This document shows positions 20,793 to 31,300 of a DNA stretch of 45,612 nucleotides, piece after piece. Origin of the DNA: Azolla pinnata (lineage: Eukaryota > Streptophyta > Polypodiopsida > Salviniales > Salviniaceae); NCBI GenBank assembly GCA_037176905.1, contig JBBBWG010031364.1:1-45612 (forward strand), written 5' to 3'. A model generated the notes under the pieces. It worked only from the letters and a program-made list of their open reading frames with translations. It did not search any database and was not told the DNA's origin. A program made the translations under genes and the position numbers. Position 1 is the stretch's first letter, and each line of letters begins with the position of its first letter.

Positions 20793-23202
20793 CAGTAGAG
20801 TAAATCGATAGGCGATTAGTCGGTGACCAAAATAATGCATCGATTAAATACGACAGGTTTATATATACATCTTGTGGAGATTCCCTCAACGAATGAGGTA
20901 TATAGTTTGGTGGTGAAAATCCTCTAGACATCTTACATTACAAGATCTACTTTGACATATAACTCCACATTTAGCATGAGTTGAGCTTCGGTCTTTTACC
21001 ATCCTTCTGTCAAGCTCAGGCGAGCCTCCATTTCCTTTGATCGATCAACAATTGTGCTCGTTCCCTTTCATTTTGCTTGATAAGATGCAAACTCTTTCAA
21101 TTTGGAGTTGTCGGAATTCAATCATGTTGTTGTTGATTGCCATGCCACTTGCTAGGCATTTCCAACTTGCAAATCCAAACTTGTTTGTTGAGTGTCGAGC
21201 CCCTATCAAGCTTGTTCTTTTTCTTTTCTACAAATAAGATTTATCTTTTAAAAGTTTACACAATAAGTATAGCTAATTGGCATACAATTACATAGAAAGA
21301 GACTATCCACATCCCTGACCTTGTTCGCCATACCTCATGGACTTGTGAAGATAATACTTCACTACTTAAATGGAATAGGCCAACATGGAAGTGAGAAATT
21401 CCATTTAAAGTTTAAGAGGTCTCCTTCAAAGAAGTGCAAATTTCTCCATAGCTTAAGTCAAGCTTGAGCATAGTTATTTGATATAGAGCTCTCTCTAAGG
21501 CTTAATATTCGGCAATGTGAGACACATTTCTGCCCATATCTTCCTTACAATTGTTCTCCCTTAGCCTTCCCACCTTCAAGTTGATGCCATAGCCCAAGTG
21601 CATCAAGAAGCACCAAACCTAATATGGCTAAGCAAAGATATCAAGTCAATTTGTCAGCTCCAAATGCCCGATAGTAATGGTATCAACAATTTGTTAACTC
21701 CCCAAGTGCCTTGGTGAAGGCGTTCCATCAATCAAAGCAAGCAAGCAGCTGATAAGTTCCATGCTATGGAATCAGATGAAAAAATTATACGCTTGGAATG
21801 AATTGCAATCAGTTTTGAATCCACAGAAACTAAACGAACCAGAGAATTCCTCGAGTCAAAAACTCATGTACGACAACAAATCCAGTAGAAATTCCAAAGG
21901 TTGATTGATTGACACCAAGTCTGGCTTTACATTTCGACCCTAACAAGTGAATCTTTCATCAATCCATCTGCCCACAACCATAACGGAGCTCGATTTCCCT
22001 TCGCTCCATCTAATCAAATCTTACGCATCAGTCCTCTCTCTATTTTGCATTCTCTCTTCATTGACTCAAATCTTACATGTCGGTCCTCAATCCATAGAAT
22101 CAACCTTTCTCTCTTCATCAACTCTAATCTTACATGTTCTCAATTCATCTAAATCAACCTTTGGTAATGAGCTTTCTCCAAAACAAATCTCGATCCAAAA
22201 CACGACGGATTCACGATTTCCCTCCATTGCTCGCACAATAGCCTTTCACACGTATACAGAAAAGCTTCAGCTCCGATCCAAGAGTCTCTTGGTATAGTCG
22301 TTGGCAACAATTCCACTGTGGCCAAGACGTTCCTGTCAATATTACCATTCAATTTTGTCTGCAATCAGTCCATGTACACATTTGCCCCTGCCTGCAAACA
22401 GTAAATTTACAGATTTCGTCTGCAATCAATCAGTCCCTTCAATAACTTCACTCATTCGTTTACATCTGCAATCACTGGACTTGCCTTCAACAATCGGAAC
22501 CACGTAACATAGCCCAGTTTCACAAGGCAAGCATTACAGTTAACCAGAACTTCAAACCTGGGCCAATTATGGTACATGATCTGTTAAACCAAAAACAGGC
22601 AGCCCCTTACTGTTTCTTGGGGCAGCCGAATGGAGTGGTGTTGAAGAAATTCGATCCATGGCGGAAAGAACTGAAATTGGTTTACAGTTTGTGCCAAAAA
22701 ACCAGAAAAGGATACACAAGCTCTAATCAGGAGTAGACAGCTTCTTCCGACAAGATCTACCACTTTGCAATGATGCGATTACAACGCCGAACCCTGAGAA
22801 TTGTTGGGAGTAATCGGGATACGGTTCTGCATAGCAACAACGCTGCATTGCCTGCTTCTTTCTTCTCGAATTCTTGGCGCAGCGGTGGGAAATCACAAGG
22901 AGAGACAAGGAAACAGGCATTATGCATACATAAATGAACTGTGCGGCATATCCAGGCCCTTTCTGTTCAATACCCAAGGGTTCACGACGAGCAGACAATT
23001 GCCATCACTTCGAGTACGAGTTCTACACGTACCAGGCTTCGATCTGCGTACACATAGTCGTCTGCAAGACACGGGAGAGGCCTGTCTGTGGAATCGAGAT
23101 CAATTCCACAGAGCAGAAAGTCCAGCAGACCGGCTTAATTGTGCACACACGCGCCACAATTGTAACGAGGATATGGCGAAAACGCTGTAGGGCGCAAGAC
23201 AT
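20793..23202. other. Intergenic stretch without a supportable gene
   Basis: I find no conserved domain on either strand. Loose short repeats of CTCTCTTCAT/CAAATCTTACATGT occur at about 21990-22160. A 55-codon open frame at 22569-22736 looks mildly coding-like but has no recognisable family. GC content rises towards 22800-23200, adjoining the tandem arrays. Confidence 0.5.
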
Positions 23203-24010
23203 GAGCAAGAAGGTAAGCTCCCTCTTTCCATGTCCAAGGAGGAAGAATCAGATAATTGAAGACAAACTACAAAGGAGCGAGAGTTCCATAGCTTCTGTAG
23301 AGAGCAAGACGCGAGCGAGAAGGAAGCTTCCCTCTCCATGCCCGAGGAGAAAGAATCAGAAAATTAACAGAAAAAGATAGAGAAGCGAGGTACATGGCTT
23401 CGGCATCGATGGCTCTAGGGTTTGCATTGATCTCAGCCGAATCTACAGCTAATACAAACTCTAGAACGATCGATCTGTGTTCTTGAACACCGTTCTGCAG
23501 GCATTCCCTCCGCAAGAAGGAAGCTTTCCTCTCCATGCCCGAGGAGAAAGAATCAGAAAATGAACAAAAACACATAAAGAAGCAAGGTGCATGGCTTCAG
23601 CATCGATGGCTCTAGGGTTTGCATTGATCTCAGCCAAATCTACAGCTAATACAAACACTTAGAACCATCGATCTGTGTTCTTGAACACCGTTCTGCAGGC
23701 ATTCCCTCCGCAAGAAGGACGCTTTCCTCTCCATGCTCAAGGAGAAAGAATCAGAAAACGAAGAAAAACACATAAAGAAGCGAGGTGCATGGCTTCGGCA
23801 TCGATGGCTCTAGGGTTTGCATTGATCTCAGCCAAATCTACAGCTAATACAAACCCTTAGAACCATCGATCTGTGTTCTCGAACACTGTTCTGCAGGCAT
23901 TCCCTCCGCAAGAAGGAAGCTTTCCTCTCCATGCCCGAGGAGAAAGAACCAGAAAATGAACATAAAATCAGCACAAAGAAGCGAGGTGCACGGCTTCGGC
24001 ATCTCCACCA
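23203..24010. repeat. Tandem array with unit of about 198 bp
   Basis: GAAGCGAGG (or GAAGCAAGG) marks unit starts at 23382, 23579, 23777 and 23978, giving spacings of 197, 198 and 201. Each full unit carries GCATCGATGGCTCTAGGGTT, GATCTCAGCC, ATCTACAGCTAATACAAAC and CATTCCCTCCGCAAGAAGGA in that order. 23203-23381 holds two shorter partial units (GAAGGAAGCTTCCCTCTCCA type). Confidence 0.92.
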
Positions 24011-24390
24011 ACACATCGATGGCACAATTAGCTGCGAATCGGCTGAGATCTCAGCCGAATCTACAGCTAAAACGAACCCTAGAACCGTCCGATCTGTGTT
24101 CTTGGACACGATTCTGCAGCGCACTCCCGCCGCCTACACATCGATGGCACAATCGGCTGTGGATTGGCTGAGATCTCAGCCGAATCTACAGCTAAAACGA
24201 ACCCTAGAACCATCCGATCTGTGTTCTTGGACACGATTCTGCAGCGCGTTCCCACCGCCCTACACATCGATGGCACAATCGGCTGTGGATTGGCCGAGAT
24301 CTCAGGCAAATCTACAGCTAAAACGAACCCTAGAACCATCCGATCTGTGTTCTTGGACACGATTCAGCAGCGAATTCCCTCCGCACAGAC
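24011..24390. repeat. Tandem array with unit of about 125 bp
   Basis: ACACATCGATGGCACAAT starts units at 24011, 24136 and 24262. Each unit continues through GAGATCTCAG, ATCTACAGCTAAAACGAACC and GATCTGTGTTCTTGGACACG. The core is clearly related to part of the 198-bp unit, so the two arrays share an origin. Confidence 0.92.
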
Positions 24391-24520
24391 AGACGCCATG
24401 GATCTGAAGCGCGGAAGAAGCACGCAGACGGAGAAGATGGAAACCCTAAAATCCTCCAATTTCGCGTTCACATCTGTCCGGACAAAACAGACCGGCCTCT
24501 GTGTGTTGAGACTTCTAATT

Positions 24521-25475
24521 AGGTTTAGGGTTTAGGGTTTAAGAGTTTAGGGTTTTTAACCTAAGTGCTCAAGGTTTAAGAGGTCGGGGTTTTTAACGTT
24601 AAGTATTTAAGGTTTAGGGTTTAGGAGTTTAGGGTTTAGGAGTTTAGGGTTTAGGAGTTTAGGGTTTAGGAGTTTAGGGTTTAAGAGTTTAGGATTTAGG
24701 GTTTAAGAGTTTAGGGTTTTTAACCTAAGTGTTCAAGGTTTAAGAGATCGGGGTTTTTAACGTTAAGTATTTAAGGTTTAGGGTTTAGGGTTTAAGAGTT
24801 TAGGGTTTGGGGTTTAAGAGTTTAGGGTTTTTAGCCTAAGTGTTCAAGGTTTAAGAGGTCTGGGTTTTTAAAGTTAAGTATTAAAGTTTTAGGGTTTAAG
24901 GTTTTTAACCTAACTATTCAAGGTTTAAGAGGTTGGGGTTTTTACCGTTAGTATTTAAGGTTTAGGGTCATTAACCTAAGTGTTTGATGCTTAAGATGTC
25001 AAGGTTTTTAACGTTAAGTATTTAAAGTTTAGGGTTTAGGATTTATGAGTTTAGAGTCTAGGACTTAAGGTTTAAGCATTCGGGGCTTTTTATGCTAAGT
25101 TTTTAAGGTTTAGGGGTTGGGGTTTAAGAGTTTTGGGTTTTTAACATGATGTGTCTAGGGTTTTTAACATAAGTGTTCAAAGTTTAAGAGTTCGGGGTTT
25201 TTAACGTTACCTATTTAAGGTTTAGGGTTTAGGGTTTAGGGTTTAGGGTTTAGGGTTTTGAGTCTAGGGCTTAAGGTTTTAAGAGTTCGGGGCTTTTTAA
25301 CATTAAGTTTTTAAGGTTTAGGGATTGGGGTTTAAGAGTTCTAGGTTTTTAACATTATGCGTTTAGGGTTTAGGGTTTAAGATTTAAGAGCTCGAGGTTT
25401 TTAATGTTAAGAGTTTAAGGTTTAGAGTTGAGGCGGAATTTAGGGTTTCAGTAAGCTTCGGGTTTAGGGTTTAAG
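24521..25475. repeat. Degenerate interstitial telomere-type (TTTAGGG)n block
   Basis: About 950 bp built from TTTAGGG, TTTAGGAG, TTTAAGAG and related words, with several perfect TTTAGGG runs (for example 25219-25253). A module of about 66 bp recurs at least six times: TTTTTAACCTAAGTGTTCAA, then GGTTTAAGAGGTCGGGG, then TTTTTAACGTTAAGTATTTA. Copies begin near 24553, 24714, 24826, 24899, 24966 and 25162. Confidence 0.93.
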
Positions 25476-26686
25476 CTCATTCAGAAGTGCAATGGGAATG
25501 TTGCTAATTCCGACAATTTGGTTGCACACTGGCACTCTTTTAAGCAATTTGTGTTGAATTGTCCACAGGGTTTACGGCTTACAGTTTAAGGATTCATAGT
25601 TTAATGTTTAGGTTTACCATTAAGGGGTTTTTTTTTAACGCATGTCTTGGCTTTAGAGTTTCAGCGATTCATGATTCTAGCGATTTGATTGAGCTAACGC
25701 GTTCTAAAGCAGTCTAAGAACTGCTCTTTGCAAAGGGATATTTATCCGTGGAACGTTTGGGCACTGTATAGGATCTCACAGGTCGATCTGTCCTTCAATA
25801 AGAAGAAGGACTCCGATTTAGGAGCTAAAGGTCGACTCCAGAGAGTTTGATTTTGATTCCAAATTCTTTCCTCTACTCTTCTTTGGCCATTGACCAACAT
25901 CTGGTGGATGATTTGCCTACAATGCGTGTGTAGAACGCATTTGGCTCGACATCTATGAACTTCGATCATTGTGAATCCTTCCTCTGCTTGCTTTGATCTC
26001 GATTGGCTTCTACTGGAGGCTCCATTCTGATACTTTGTTAGTTCACTCATCTATGAGAGCGCAATGGCAGCTACAAATACAAACATCTAATATTCGTATA
26101 GGGAAAATGCAATGAGGAAAGCCATTGTGGCCATAGTGGACTCGAGAGCTGCTGATTTGGCACCACATATCATGCATTTTCTCACTGATGCTGATCAAAT
26201 TCTACCTAGATCTTGCTCAGTGGAGGCATCAGAAGCTTCAAGCAGGTGTTAGCAAGATGAACCAAACAAGCATTGGGTACATGTTTCTATTGAGAAAGCA
26301 AGCTGAAGTTTAGAGCAGTCATGAATTGCTCTCAATCTGACCCAGCGATGAAACCCAGTTCTCTCTGCATGCAACGTACGGTCCACACTACAATGTACAT
26401 TCGCATGAACAAACATTATGCACAAGTTTAAGAGATTAGAGTTCTTGATCTGGCTAGCTAATCAGGGTCAATCTGGATAGACCTCATCAAGTTGAAACCA
26501 AGTTTCTTTGAAGGTGTCTCTACAATGTCCTTGACATATGCTCTTATTTCTTGAGATTGGATCGCTTCGAATTGAAATTATGGTTATGGAATGAAAGGGT
26601 TATTAGCTTGATAATACATCGAGATGTTGATTTTGTTGATTTTGTTGATTGTGTTGAATGTAGCTGTTACTGGGTCTCTATTTAGA
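25476..26686. other. Gene-less stretch up to the assembly gap
   Basis: No conserved protein is recognised. A minus-strand open frame of 102 codons at 25742-26050 begins beside AGTATCAGAATGGAGCC, faintly like the primer-binding site that follows an LTR in Copia elements, but no LTR or gag/pol motif supports it. The right end runs into the N gap. Confidence 0.45.
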
Positions 26687-26786
26687 NNNNNNNNNNNNNN
26701 NNNNNNNNNNNNNNNNNNNNNNNNNNNNNNNNNNNNNNNNNNNNNNNNNNNNNNNNNNNNNNNNNNNNNNNNNNNNNNNNNNNNNN
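26687..26786. other. Assembly gap of 100 N
   Basis: Exactly 100 unknown bases, the usual placeholder for a gap of unknown size. Features next to it may be cut, and open frames that cross it are meaningless. Confidence 0.99.
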
Positions 26787-26827
26787 GAAAAAAAGAGGGG
26801 TTAAGCAAATGCTTTAAGTTCCGCATT

Positions 26828-27130
26828 CTGTTATAATGCCTAATATTGGATTACATTCAAATGTGCATTCCACATATCCTCAACCAAACCCAATGCTTAC
26901 ACACATTCCGACTATGCATATTTTGTCCTAAGGAATTTCAAGAGTTTGAGTATCACACTTTGTTACAATGCCCGACATTCGATCACATTCGAACGTGCTT
27001 TCCACATATCTTCAACCAAAACCCAATGCTTGCTTATACACATTCCTCTCACAACCCGACAATTGTGGTCCTCATTTATAAAATCCTTGAATATCGAGGG
27101 TCACAACTTATAACCAAATGTATCACGTAA
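26828..27130 (+). pseudogene. Fragment of a non-LTR reverse-transcriptase C-terminus, internally duplicated
   Basis: One frame reads RLCIFCPKEFQEFEYHTLLQ followed by CPTFDHIRTCFPHIFNQNPM. The CxxC...H...C arrangement followed by IR and a Phe-rich tail resembles the zinc-knuckle tail of a LINE reverse transcriptase. A 132-bp shift aligns 26829-26900 with 26961-27032 (FDYIQMCIPHILNQ against FDHIRTCFPHIFNQ), so part is tandemly duplicated in frame. The 5' portion is lost or lies in the gap. This type differs from the HCLWEC-type LINE ends at 10221 and in intron 13. Confidence 0.45.
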
Positions 27131-27190
27131 AATGTAATGTTTTTAGACTCATTGATCATTTTGGCATCCGAAGACGATAATCAAATCTAC
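27128..27190. repeat. 62-bp dispersed repeat (first copy)
   Basis: AAAATGTAATGTTTTTAG to CGAAGACGATAATCAAATCT has a diverged second copy at 43921-43983 in the 3' flank of the fusion gene. The last 20 bases are identical. This copy follows directly on the reverse-transcriptase tail, so it may be a LINE 3' end. Confidence 0.65.
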
Positions 27191-27447
27191 TTGTATTATA
27201 ATCAATTAAGAGATTGCCCTTTGTTTGTAGTGAGAAAAAGCATTTACAAATGGCCAGTCATTAGAGTGTTTTGAGTCCTAGACTTAAGTCTAAACACATG
27301 TTTTTTTCTACACTTAAAATCTTTTCTCTTTCATGCCCCTTTCGATGAGGTCGGATCGATCGTCTTGGATGAGCTAATAAATAATGAAGGGGCAAAAAAA
27401 CAAAAAAATCCGGAGAGAAAGCGAAAAAGAGTACACGATTTTTTAAA
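27191..27447. other. AT-rich spacer without recognisable features
   Basis: No gene or repeat of note between the LINE-like fragment and inverted-repeat copy C. Confidence 0.5.
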
Positions 27448-27847
27448 GGGAAAAGGGTCAAAAAACGACTAACAAAATTATAAACTACATTTTAACGCCT
27501 ATGAAAACTAGAAATCACAAATGAATGCCTGGTTTGAAATTGATACGGAATGGATTGATTAACCTCGAATCAGCTAGTTGATTAATGTTTCGACTGCTTG
27601 ATGAACACAAAATGAACACGTCGATCAGTTGATTAGATTCTAAAACTACCCACTTTAGTTAATCAAAATCTAGTAAGGGAATCGATGAGGATCAATTGAT
27701 CAGCGGGAAGCGATTAGGAGTAAAATCAAAACCCAGCGGAATTAATCAGGCGTTAATTTGTAATTTGTGATTTCAGCAGGCGTTACAAATGCGGTTTAGA
27801 ATTTGGCGACGTATTTTTTAATTATTTGTTTTTTTGGTAATTCTCCC
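27448..27847. mobile_element. Inverted-repeat (MITE-like) element, copy C
   Basis: It shares the order of copy A: ACTAACAAAATTATAAACTA, then CATTTTAACGCCTATGAAAA near the left end, an interior with GTTGATTAATG and AAGGGAATCGATGAGGATCA, and a right end with TTGTAATTTGTGATTTCAGC, then AGGCGTTAC and GGTAATTCTCCC. It is about 400 bp, diverged, with the left terminus rearranged. It sits about 130 bp upstream of the fusion-gene promoter boxes. Confidence 0.75.
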
Positions 27848-27965
27848 TTTTTTTCGTCTATATATATATATATTTAATAAAATGACTTCGCATTACGAAT
27901 TATTAAAAAGCAAAAAAGACGAAAAAAAAAAGAGGCCCGGAGACCGTTCTTCAAAGCGCGGAGGA

Positions 27966-28053
27966 CCAATGGATGCCCGCCACGTGGCCGGGGCCGCCGT
28001 CGGCCACGTCATCTGCCACGTCAGCGGAGCGTTCCCGCGCGCTGCCACGTAGG
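27966..28053 (+). promoter_or_regulatory. Cluster of four CCACGT (ACGT-core, bZIP-type) boxes upstream of the fusion gene
   Basis: GCCACGTGGC (palindromic G-box/ABRE core, 27979-27988), CCACGTCATC (28004-28013), TGCCACGTCAGC (28014-28025) and TGCCACGTAGG (28043-28053) lie within 75 bp. CCACGTCATC is the core of the plant unfolded-protein-response element bound by bZIP factors. CACGTGGC is the ABA/G-box core. A CCAAT sits at 27966. The segment is markedly GC-rich compared with its surroundings and lies about 330-400 bp before the start codon. Confidence 0.55.
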
Positions 28054-28125
28054 ACTGCCAGCTCAGCAAGCCGCCCCTCCGACAACGTGAAATGCAGCAG
28101 TCAACAGCGAGCTATGGCGTCGCTC

Positions 28126-28252
28126 TTCGTTCTTCCCTTTTCTCCTCTCTTTCTCTCTCGTTTCCTTTCCTTTCCTTTCTTCTTCTTCTTCTTCTTCTTC
28201 TTCTTCTCATTTCGACGTTTTCCTGCATTCGGTTTGCTGCAGGATTCGCTTG

Positions 28253-28284
<32 letters not shown>

Positions 28285-28381
28285 CTAGCTCCTTGTGTGA
28301 TTATCTCTCTCAATCTGATTGTCCAGTAGTTGATCCGTTTGTGTGAGCTCTAGGTTCTTGGAAACATCGTCAAGGTAAACG
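28126..28381 (+). promoter_or_regulatory. Probable CT-rich 5' leader of the fusion gene
   Basis: CTTTCC, (TTC)n at about 28178-28206 and (CT)n at 28252-28280 precede the start codon, as in many plant 5' leaders. Transcription start not placed. Confidence 0.45.
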
Positions 28382-31300
28382 ATGGAGATCGGCGAATCCT
28401 CAGATCATCACCAGGAAACGCATGAGAAGGCGAAAAAGATCCAGAAAGCTTCGGACGTTTTCGTCCGAGCTCTGGAAAATGAGAACATCAAGTAAGTCAC
28501 TTAGTCAGAGAGAGAGAGAGAGAGAGATAGATTAGCTCTGTAGAACTACCTGTAATTCAACCGAATAGAAGTCTGTACCATTGACCGATTCTATTACCCT
28601 ACTTCGTATCATCTGATCATAAAGTTATGGCATTATGTAAATGCTCAAATGGAATACACGTGCCAACTCTTATCGAGGATTTAAGAGTTTAAGGTTTAGG
28701 GATACTCCTATGCATTACAGCGCCTATTCGAGTGAAGCATGAATTAATACCTTCAAAATTCGTTCTTATTTATACTCTTATCACTCTACTAGTATATTTC
28801 TAGTGAAGGAAGTAACCGATTCATGCAAAAATATGATTTTGTGGTAAAATGACGTTGAAATTTGTACTAACGATGTGAAGAACGACCAATTCGAAGGTAA
28901 TGATGAGGGAAAGATCACCGATCTATATTACTCCAATCTTTCCAGAATCGATTTATTAGGAAGCACAGTGAATCATCTGGCCAAAATCCATGTCTAGACC
29001 TCACTCAATATATGGCGGCACCATTGCACTCAACTTTACCCTTAATGATGTCAAGATGAATTAGTTGAATTCAAACATTTTCTCATGATACTGATGAAGT
29101 GGTGATCGATCCAATTTAGTTTGATGCTTACGATCATCACTCCAATGATCTCAATATCGATTCTTTGGGTTCAAAAGTTTTTACTATTATATTAAAGAAG
29201 TCAAAAGTGATCGACTTTAATAATGTAATTCTGATCAGCTCTAATGAGGTATTAATTATATCAATATCAACCCGCTAATCTCAAAATGTTTCCATCATGG
29301 TGCTAATGGGATCGGCAACAATTTGATGAAGTTCATAATCTTCTCACTATAGTATTAGAATTTTCCCTTGAATTAGTAATCTTTTATATCACCGCAAGTA
29401 CACCTGTGAAAAGTCACAGGATCACCAATGTTCCAAGCTGCACTCTCAAAAGCACTGGATGAAAACTTGAAATTTGTAAAAGCAAAAACACTATGTACTT
29501 AGAGATAGTAAGTCATGCAATGGTTGCTTTAGAGGATAGGTGATACCCTATTTACAACATTGTGTTGTATGATGTTTGTTCACTCCTTATGGATCTCTAA
29601 AACCTGTACCGAATTGGAAAATAGATGTAAGGGGTCCAAATGTTCAAAAGTTCTTACCAAAATGAAGGCTTGGAATACAAGCGGACAGATGTTGCTACGA
29701 GTGGACAGATGTTGTTCATAGCCCTATAGGAGAAGCTTAGTATTGTGGCCATCGCAGATGAATTTCAAGTGAGCCATGCCTTGCGAAAAGTGTTCCCTTC
29801 AATGGCCAAACTGTTCGCCAAACTTCTTAGACTCCATAGCTGGTTACCGCATTATTTTCTCCATTGTGCAAGAACAACCGTGTGTATGCCGCCTTGGTCT
29901 TTATGCGATACACCGGAGATTTTGAACCAGCAACCAGATTCAAAGCATGTGAATAGTTTTATGTTCAAGTGCTGGAAGATCTTGGATTAATCATACTCTA
30001 TGCCTGATTTCTCTCTTAGAGCAGGACATTTTTCATCCATTTTTCACCATATAAGATGAGAAACGGCCATCAATCATCAAATGGAAACTCTGGGTTTCCT
30101 TGAGGAAGAGGTCTTATTCATTGAGATTCCTTGATCATATTTATGGGTTGTATTAAGCCCATTTTGGTTCACACAGATTCCTTTGCCTTTGATTCCACTG
30201 ATTAACATTTTGGTCATTAATTTGTAAATTACTGGCATGAAAATGGTGGACCTCTAACTGATGAATGTCTTGCATTATTGACTTTCTTTGACCGATTAAA
30301 ACCTCTTAGCTTCCTTCCACGGATGTGTTGGCATTAATGAAGTCACGATTGAGTTAAATTGTATTCGAACAATAAAGTGATTCCCAGTGGAGTAAATGAT
30401 TTGCGTAGATAAGTATTTTTCCCAATTTTTTCTAAGCAGAAGCGGGACAATATACGTCTTTGCAGATACATTTTTGGTATACCCGGAGAGGAGAATCTGG
30501 ATCTACTGGAATCTCTCAGAAATTCAAATATAAAGCTAATATTGACAAGGCACGAACAAGCAGCTGGATTTATGGCCGCTACAGTTGGAAGGCTGACTGG
30601 GAAAGTGGGCGTCTGTCTCTCAACTTTAGGTCCAGGGGCAACAAATTTTACCACTGCTGCAGCTTATGCACAATTAGCGGGATTCCCTATGGTGGGTGAT
30701 CATTCATTAGTGATGTGTAATTATCATTAATGGCTCTTGCATTTGTGACAATTGAATTCTATGGTAGGTTACTGAATTTTCAAAGCAGTTTTTTGACGAT
30801 TGCTAGAACCAATTTTCATAAGATGAATGCTATACTGAAACATGTAGAGTTTGAAAATTTGTTTGATTTTGATTTTATAGAATCTTGTGGTAAGTAATAC
30901 GTATTTGATTATATACAATTAACTCGGGGACGTTTATTCAGTTGGTTCAAGATGTTTCCTGGTGACTAAAAACACAAGTCAGCTATTTTTTTATATAGGT
31001 ACATGCATTTGACGTATATATGCAGGCTAATTCTATATACGTGTTTCTGTAGACTACTTTGTAAAGGCAATGTATGTGTATAAATGTATTATTATATATG
31101 CATGTATAGACTAATTTGTGAGTGTAGACTAATCTGTAAAGGCAATGATTGTACATTTTCCACAGACTGTTGTACTCTATTGATCATATGGTGAGACTAA
31201 ATTTCAGAAATAGGATCGCATAGAAAGGGACATAATTCTTAATGGACTACACGGCTGAGCATTTGATCTACCATAGTCATATAAACCAAAACATCTGTTT

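Noticed and set aside
22569..22736. 55-codon frame containing GQPNGVVLKKFDPWRKELK
   Set aside because: It looks mildly protein-like, but I recognise no family, and no neighbouring exon extends it.
22723..24535. Overlapping frames in the 198/125-bp arrays, including a repeated FVLAVDSAEISANPQPI
   Set aside because: Repetition follows the DNA unit and occurs in several frames on both strands; no homology or start/splice context supports a gene.
25742..26050. 102-codon minus frame next to a TATCAGAATGGAGCC motif, possible Copia primer-binding site and gag start
   Set aside because: The PBS match is partial, no LTR pair is visible and no gag/pol motif appears.
29745..29990. 81-codon frame in intron 1 of the fusion gene
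   Set aside because: It starts from a weak context, has no family resemblance, and including it would break the clean exon 1-exon 2 join.
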